Assembly: GCA_005408345.1 (NCBI GenBank)
Contig: SEMN01000012.1
Coordinates: forward strand, 868,001-932,000
Origin: Macquaria australasica
Lineage: Eukaryota; Chordata; Actinopteri; Centrarchiformes; Percichthyidae
Direction of reading: 5' to 3'
Length of the DNA stretch: 64,000 nucleotides
Shown: positions 58,333 through 64,000 of the stretch, piece after piece
How the letters are laid out: every line of letters starts with the position of its first letter
How positions within the stretch are numbered: the stretch's first letter is position 1
The notes under the pieces: generated by a model
What the model was told of the DNA's origin: nothing
Database searches by the model: none
What the model saw: only the letters and a program-made list of their open reading frames with translations
Made by a program: the position numbers and the translations under genes

Positions 58333-60850
58333 TTGCTAAACTTTAGAGAGGACAACCTAAAATGATGGCTTTCAAACCACACCATTTGCATTTGAATTAT
58401 TACCCGTACAAATCATTTTCTTAACTGCCAGGTGTTGAGATGTATTTAGTCTTTTTATTGCAAATGAAAAGCAAACATTCTATTCAGCTTAAAAAGTGAT
58501 TCTGTTTTCACCTGTTTTGACTCCACAGTCGTAAAGATAGACAATACACAAACAGAAAATTACATATTCATTTAGGCCAATGTGTAAATAATTCCCTTTT
58601 GCCCTTGGCTTTTTTTCTCTGTCTTTTTAATGAGTGCATGAATTCTACCTACTCAAAATGTATCCTTATGGAACAGTGGAGACATCTGACGGCCTTTTTT
58701 CTTCCTAGAACAAAATAAAGGAAAATGAAAACAAGCCAAAAGGTCATGGTTATTGCAAGAATATCGAGAGAAGGTCACTACAGCTCTGAGAAGGAATTTA
58801 AAATTCTCATTTACTTACTTAGTTAAGTGCTGCTAATGATGATGTGCATTGACATAAAGTAGTTGCTTTAAAGGTTTTCAAGTCTATATTTGCAAAGGTC
58901 CTTGCTTGAGTGAAATACATCTCAAATTTTTCATTCTTTTGTTTTACAATGATTATCTTGGCCTTGCATTTTTCTTTTTCATCATGTAACCTTGTCATTT
59001 AGCACTGTACAAGAACATGTCTTTGAAGTTTACTCTCCTCGTTTGAAGATGTAAAGCTCATTCTTTAACGACTTTGCTTTTTAAGCAATAAACCACTATT
59101 TTGTGCACACAGGGACAGGAAATTGCACTATAGAACACTTTTAACATTTTTACAGTAGCATTCTCACTCCATCGCCTTGATCATCAAATGACATTTACTT
59201 GTACATTACATGTAAATGTTTTGGTGTTGCTAGGATTAAAAGATTGAAAAATTAAAGCGAATGGAAGAGGTGAAACAAGCAGGAGAGGAAACACAATTTG
59301 GCATGGGTGTGATGGTGGTGCTGGAGCTCTTTTCTTTCGGTCAGTGCACTCCTCGCTCGGGGCTAGCCTATCTCTTACATGTGCACAGTTTTATGCCTGA
59401 TAACATGAGCCTACGGGCAGCTGTAAGCTGTGTGTCTGTGTGTGTGAAGTCGAGATGTGGGGCAGCACGATTTTTCAGCTGATTTGTCCGGCTCATAGCA
59501 CTCCCACATTTGCACTCATAGTCGGATAAAACAAACACCGACCCCTCGCTCACCCCGCTGTGCTCGGTCCAGCAATCAGCACAGGCGTAGAAACGAGCAG
59601 CAGTCACAAATGAGAGAACTGCCTGGCATCTTCATGAGGTATCAGGTCAATCAAGCCCACTGTAGGTGAGGCGTGCGGGGGCCCCGAGGCTAAATGCTGT
59701 AGTACGGAGCTCAATAAGTGCCTGTTGGCCTCAGGGGCAGCTTACTAAATGAAAGAGGATATTGGGGAGATTGTTTAGTATTATCATCGTTCATCATCGT
59801 ACCTCGGTTGGCTGTAACAATATGGTGCTTGGTTATTGTGCTCCCCCTGAGAAAGAATAGCAGCTGCCACAGATAAAGATATATGAGCTGATTGGGGAGA
59901 TTGGAGGGAGACAAAAAATGGTGGTTGGTAATGGAAGTGAAGGGGACAAAGATGGATTTGTGACAGAACAGGAGGGGAATTAGGAACACATAGAAACAAA
60001 AGAGTGTGAGGGGAGAAATGAATGAGAGGATAGATGGGTGTTTGTGTGTTCTGATAGCAATGCTATCCCCCATCTCTATACAGCGTAGTTCCAATCAATT
60101 AGTTGTGGCTGTTCTTTGCTGGCACTAAAACGGGGGCTGCAGGTAGGATAAACAAACTGGCAAGGGGGGGAAGAAAATGGGCTGGTTCTGCCTGGACACC
60201 CTGGAGGCGGCATCAGCAGCAGCAGAAGAGTAAAGGATGAGGATTAAACTAAACTCCATCTTAGAAAGCACCACCCACTCTCTCTTTTTAGTGAGCTGAT
60301 GCGGCTCCAAAGCTCTGCAGCCACTGCCTTATTCCCCGAAACATGCAACCTTGTGGCAACCATCATCACACTGTACAAAGCTTTTAGTTTCACCAAGGCC
60401 AGTAGAGTAAACTGTCATGGTCAAGGTGTAATCATGAGTATAACAGCTAATAAGTCTCTTTTTTTGGGTAGATTTTTCCATGTGAATTGCTCTGTTAAAC
60501 AGTGAAGAGCAAGAAAAAAAGATGTGCGCGACAAAGAGGGAGAGAGAGAGGGTGGCATGTAATAAAGGTCATGAGCCAGACTCAGACTCATTGTTATTCA
60601 AGTACATGATATAGATGGAATGCACCCCCAGTTAACAAAATGATCAAATGGTTATTTCTATGAGAATTCAGATTTTCCCACAACAGCTGGCCCTGGTTGG
60701 CAGTGCTCCCTAAACTACTGATTAAAATCTTCCATTTAGGCATTTTTTAAAAATTGGACACGCCCTTTGGAGCGCTTCCACTTCAGCATCATGTTAAAGA
60801 GGAGCCGGTGCTGCCTGCGAGTTGAGGAACAGCAGAGGGATAGCTTACCG
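58333..60850. other. Intergenic sequence
   Basis: No gene or repeat family recognised. The 59.64-59.90 kb stretch is unique-looking, with clusters of ATTA, GATAAG-like and CATC words, and would be a reasonable place to look for conserved non-coding elements. Confidence 0.45.
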
Positions 60851-60945
60851 TTTAAAAGGAATAGTTCAACATTTTGCAAAATACTCTCGTTTCTTTTTGA
60901 GAGTGAGACAGGAACCTTGCTATCAGTCTCATGTCTCTGTGTTAA
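60851..60945 (+). repeat. Fold-back family B, copy 6, left arm
   Basis: TTTAAAAGGAATAGTTCAAC, ATTTTGCAAAATACTCTCGT, GAGAGTGAGACAGG and ATCAGTCTCATGTCTCTGTG pair with the right arm at 61752-61926. It is interrupted at GTTAAA by a family C element. Confidence 0.8.
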
Positions 60946-61452
60946 AGCTGCTCCAATCTATATTTTTTATATGAACAATGGCTCAAATTGTTATGTGTTA
61001 TATGAAAGATGTCGCTAATAGTGACAAATCCACAGAGCATTTATGCGTCTTTCAGCTCATTGTTTTGGTTTTACGATCAACAGCTTTACTGTTTTGGTTC
61101 AGTCTCAACACTCTTCAAGGAAAAAGCCCTGATGAACCCTCTGAATGCTACCTTTCCAGGTATCAAACAAAGTTAGCAACTAGCTGGTGAACGTAGTGGA
61201 GCATTTAGCTTTTAAACAGCCAGATATTTTCCTAAAGAGTTGGTGAATACCAAAACAGAGCTAAAAGGAGGGTGAATAATGTACTTATATTCATCAGGTG
61301 GACACAAACACAACTCTGAATCAACACTAATGTTGCTCCGTGTCTGTTGGATGTGTAAATAGGCAATTGTTTGCTAACATGTTAGCCTGTTGTGTTTACA
61401 GCTTGTTATGCTGCCCCCACATGGTCAAAAATCAAACAATTCAGGTTTAAAG
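60942..61452 (+). repeat. Family C, copy 9 (full length, inserted in family B copy 6)
   Basis: It runs from TTAAAGCTGCTCCAATCTAT to ATTCAGGTTTAAAG, with both termini and all internal landmarks: ATATGAAAGATGTCGCTAAT, CAACTAGCTGGTGAACG, GAGCATTTAGC, GCCAGATATTTTC, CATCAGGTGGACACAAACAC, GCTCCGTGTCTGTTGGATGT and GTGTTTACAGCTTGTTATGC. The ends form short inverted repeats: TTAAAGCTGC against TTTAAACCTG in the reverse complement. Confidence 0.85.
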
Positions 61453-61751
61453 TCACTGCGAAGTGGAAGTTGGAGCGTTATCTTTTATGAATGTGTTTTA
61501 TAAAAGTTTTTGACAACTGACATCCAAACACACAACTCTGACCTATGATGTCGCTCTGGTAGCTACAACGACCCACGAGCTAATGCTCGAGATGTTTTAT
61601 ATGATGGATGGTTTAGCCAGTGTCCCCAAATCACATTTGATTGGATAAATGTATGTATAGGCTCCCAAGTTCAAGACGAGTCATCAAAAATATGTTTTAC
61701 AGGCAGAGAGAAGAAAGGGATTTGATATAAAAAAGGTTGAGTTTTTTTTCA
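61453..61751. other. Unidentified insert between family C and the family B right arm
   Basis: About 300 bp starting TCACTGCGAAGTGGAAGTTG. It may be part of the family B middle or a further inserted element. No match to the other copies was seen. Confidence 0.4.
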
Positions 61752-61926
61752 CGGGACAGCTAGGCTAGCTGTTTCCTCCTGCCTCCAGCATTTATGCTAA
61801 GCTAAGTTCAACATGACTCCTGCTTCGTACGTAACACACAGACATGAGACTGATGTCTATCTTCTTATCTCACTCTTAAAGACAGTGAATAGGCATATTT
61901 CCCAAACTGTTGAACTATACCTTTAA
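61752..61926 (+). repeat. Fold-back family B, copy 6, right arm
   Basis: GGCTAGCTGTTTCCTCCTGC, TTATGCTAAGCTAAG, CACACAGACATGAGACTGAT and CCCAAACTGTTGAACTATAC lead to CTTTAAG. The reverse complement, CTTAAAGGTATAGTTCAACA, matches the left terminus. Confidence 0.8.
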
Positions 61927-62724
61927 GAAATATAATATGAACTTCAACTACATTTATATGGAAATCATCATGAAGCAAATTCACAGGAAGTGAATCACAC
62001 AGGACCTTTAAAATGCCATCATCATGTGTGTTTGTAATGATGTTGGGCTAAAGCTGGAGGAAAATGACCTCATGATGGAGTGGCAGAAACGAACCCCACA
62101 GTCAGTGACGTCATCGTGTCCCTGAGTGATGTCACTTGAGCGAGGGCACACGGTCATCCTTAGCTGCGCTTTAAATAGTCCACTGTCTTCCTTATCTCTT
62201 CTCCCCCGCCCTTCCCACCCTCCCCTCCTTACTCACCCACTCCTGTCATTCCCTCCTCTGCTCATTTGTCCCCTTTGCCTTCTATCCTCCATTTTTTCCT
62301 CCCCTCACTGGACAATACAGCAGCAGCTTATCTCCCTCTCTCTCTTTCTACCACCCCTATTTGTCTCTCCCTCACTTCCTTTTCCTCCCTCTGGCCTCCC
62401 TCCCTTTCTCCCAAGTCTTTTAGCAAGGAGGGAGAGTTGTAAAGCGGGGGGTTCAGCGCGGCCACATCCCAGGCTCTTTGCTAGATTAATTTGCGGGGGC
62501 TCTGGCCTGTGCTGCACTACTTACTGTACGCAGTGAAAGTCACTCAGGGATTAACGGCAGGCAGGAAGGCAACGGCCCCCACCCACTTGCTGCCTCGGCA
62601 GAAAAAGACCCCCCTCCCACCCTCCCTCCTCTGTCTCCCTCCCAAACCTAACCTCCATCTATCTTTTCTCTCTCACTCAAAACCACTTTCTCTAGCTCTC
62701 ATACCTCCTTCTCTATCCCAACCC

Positions 62725-62725
<1 letters not shown>
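61927..62725. other. Intergenic sequence with a strongly pyrimidine-rich plus strand
   Basis: From about 62190 to 62410, and again at 62600-62725, the plus strand is mostly C and T, with interruptions. No gene recognised. The open frames there encode Pro/Leu/Ser strings. Confidence 0.6.
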
Positions 62726-62788
<63 letters not shown>

Positions 62789-62790
62789 TC
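62726..62790. repeat. (CTTT)16 microsatellite
   Basis: About sixteen perfect CTTT units. Confidence 0.98.
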
Positions 62791-63160
62791 CATCCCATCA
62801 ACCCCCTCTCTAGTTAATTACTGTAATGGGCTGGCCGTCCTTGGGGGTAGTTGGAGGGCAGGGGGTGGGACCAGAGGAGATGCTGTATGGTTCAGCTCTG
62901 TCATGCTTCTCGCCTCCAGCACACACAAATGCACAGTCACTTAGAAAGATTCAAATGCAAGATCATATGTACTGTAGAGTCCCATACATGCTCATACACA
63001 AACAGTTTCATTCATACAGTCGAACATACTGGACATGGAAAAACACAAACCACAGACACACAAATTGTTGCATAAATAAATAACATTTGTCCATCAGGTT
63101 ACCAAAAATATGAATTTGATATAATTCTTTATTTATTTTGGCTCCGCATTAAAGTTGTAA
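62791..63160. other. Intergenic sequence
   Basis: Nothing recognised. Confidence 0.5.
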
Positions 63161-63467
63161 TCCTTAAACCTGTAATAACAGATTTTCTTGGCAACTTGAG
63201 GGCAGCGGAAACAAGTTATGAACACACAATTGACATCACCTTCTAAGTTTATATGGTTAACTTGTTAGCAAACAAATCCAGCAGTTAAAGAGCAACAATT
63301 ATCATTCATTTGGAGTCATATTTCTGGCCACCTGATGAATGTAAGTCGAATATTCACTCTCTTTTAGCTCTGTTTTTGGTCTCTACCAACTTCTGAGGGA
63401 AATATCTGGCTCTTTAGCTGCTAAATGCTCCACTAAAAAAATATATCAGTTATAGCTGCTTTAAGAT
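63161..63467 (-). repeat. Family C, copy 10 (both ends, inverted)
   Basis: The plus strand begins TCCTTAAACCTGTAATAACA, then CAACTTGAGGGCAGCGGAAA, TATCATTCATTTGGAGTCAT, GGCCACCTGATGAATGTAAG, CTCTACCAACTTCTGAGGGA and GGCTCTTTAGCTGCTAAATG. It ends GTTATAGCTGCTTTAAG. The part between the 'gagcatttagc' landmark and the left end is deleted. Confidence 0.85.
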
Positions 63468-64000
63468 TTTAGCCCAGTAAACACTCTTTGAGAAGCTACT
63501 CTGTCAGAAATTCAACAGAAGAGCATCGGGTGGGTGTTTGCAGCGCAGCCAAACAAACCCAACTTTTAATAAAGAAGTCAGTCAATAATAATTGCAGACG
63601 CAATGTGATATTTTATTGCGGTTGACACTAACTGTAATGACAAATACACTGAGTTTCCTGTAACTGCTTCACAATAAAAATCACCCTGTGTTTTGCCAGT
63701 TGAATGCGTTTGATGAGAATTAGCAGCAGCAGGAAATATTGGATTAGCATTGGCAGAAAATGCTGGCCATAAATAATATCAAAAACTGGGTTTGATGTCA
63801 TGACAATCTTAAGGATTGTAAGTTTAAATTCTATAGCTTTATTTCACTATTTCACACAACCTAGCAGGCTAAGAGCATAATACAAAGTGGCAGAGGAAAG
63901 AAAGGTAGAAAAAGAAAACATAGGGAGTTGAGTGGGGAAAGAGTAGATGGTTAGAGAGAGTAATGGATGGCAGCATGGGGAGTGATGTGTTGAGATAGAT
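63468..64000. other. Intergenic sequence to the window edge
   Basis: No gene or repeat family recognised. The last 100 bp are purine-rich (GGAAAGA/GAGAGAG). Confidence 0.5.

Overview
This is vertebrate nuclear DNA, almost certainly from a ray-finned fish and probably a perciform-type teleost. Three things point that way: long intergenic AT-rich stretches with very many (CA/GT)n microsatellites; several dispersed non-autonomous repeat families of the kind common in percomorph genomes; and one unmistakable vertebrate coding exon. No bacterial, plasmid, phage or organelle features were seen, and there is no CRISPR array, rRNA or intact tRNA. The organism call is an inference, because no species-diagnostic sequence is present.

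Left edge (1-2.4 kb). The first coding exon of nwd2 (NACHT and WD repeat domain-containing 2) lies on the minus strand at 525-696. It has 21 nt of 5'UTR, the ATG at 675-673, 50 complete codons and a clean GTAAGA donor. The rest of the gene lies beyond the left edge of the window. To the right (upstream of the gene) is a CpG-rich island at about 1.74-2.42 kb. It holds several good minus-strand donor sites and CRE-like TGACGTTA/ACGTTAC words, and is the likely promoter and non-coding first exon.

Remainder (2.4-64 kb). This looks like a gene-poor upstream desert. No second gene could be recognised. The only other stretch resembling an exon is an unassigned 79-codon open segment at 30852-31093 (minus), behind a good polypyrimidine tract and AG. 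The desert is built from relics of mobile elements. Family A, with AGCATGCTAACATGCTAATG-like words, has six copies, two of which show an internal tandem duplication. Family B is fold-back/MITE-like, with ends near AAAGGNATAGTTCAACATTTTGGG, and has six copies. Family C has ends near TTAAAGCTGCTATAAT and GCAGGTTTAAAG, and about ten copies. There are also single fragments of other repeats and a well-preserved 355-bp solo LTR with a 5-bp target-site duplication at 57.5-57.9 kb. Simple repeats are dense, notably the (GT)n cluster at 33.0-33.9 kb, a 71-bp (AC)n at 15.1 kb and a 65-bp (CTTT)n at 62.7 kb.

No novel biological system was identified. The most useful leads are the nwd2 5' end, the unassigned exon-like segment at 31 kb, the solo LTR sitting on the end of a fold-back element, and the nested B/C element at 60.85-61.93 kb. 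Repeat family letters are my own labels. All copy boundaries are approximate because they were read by eye.
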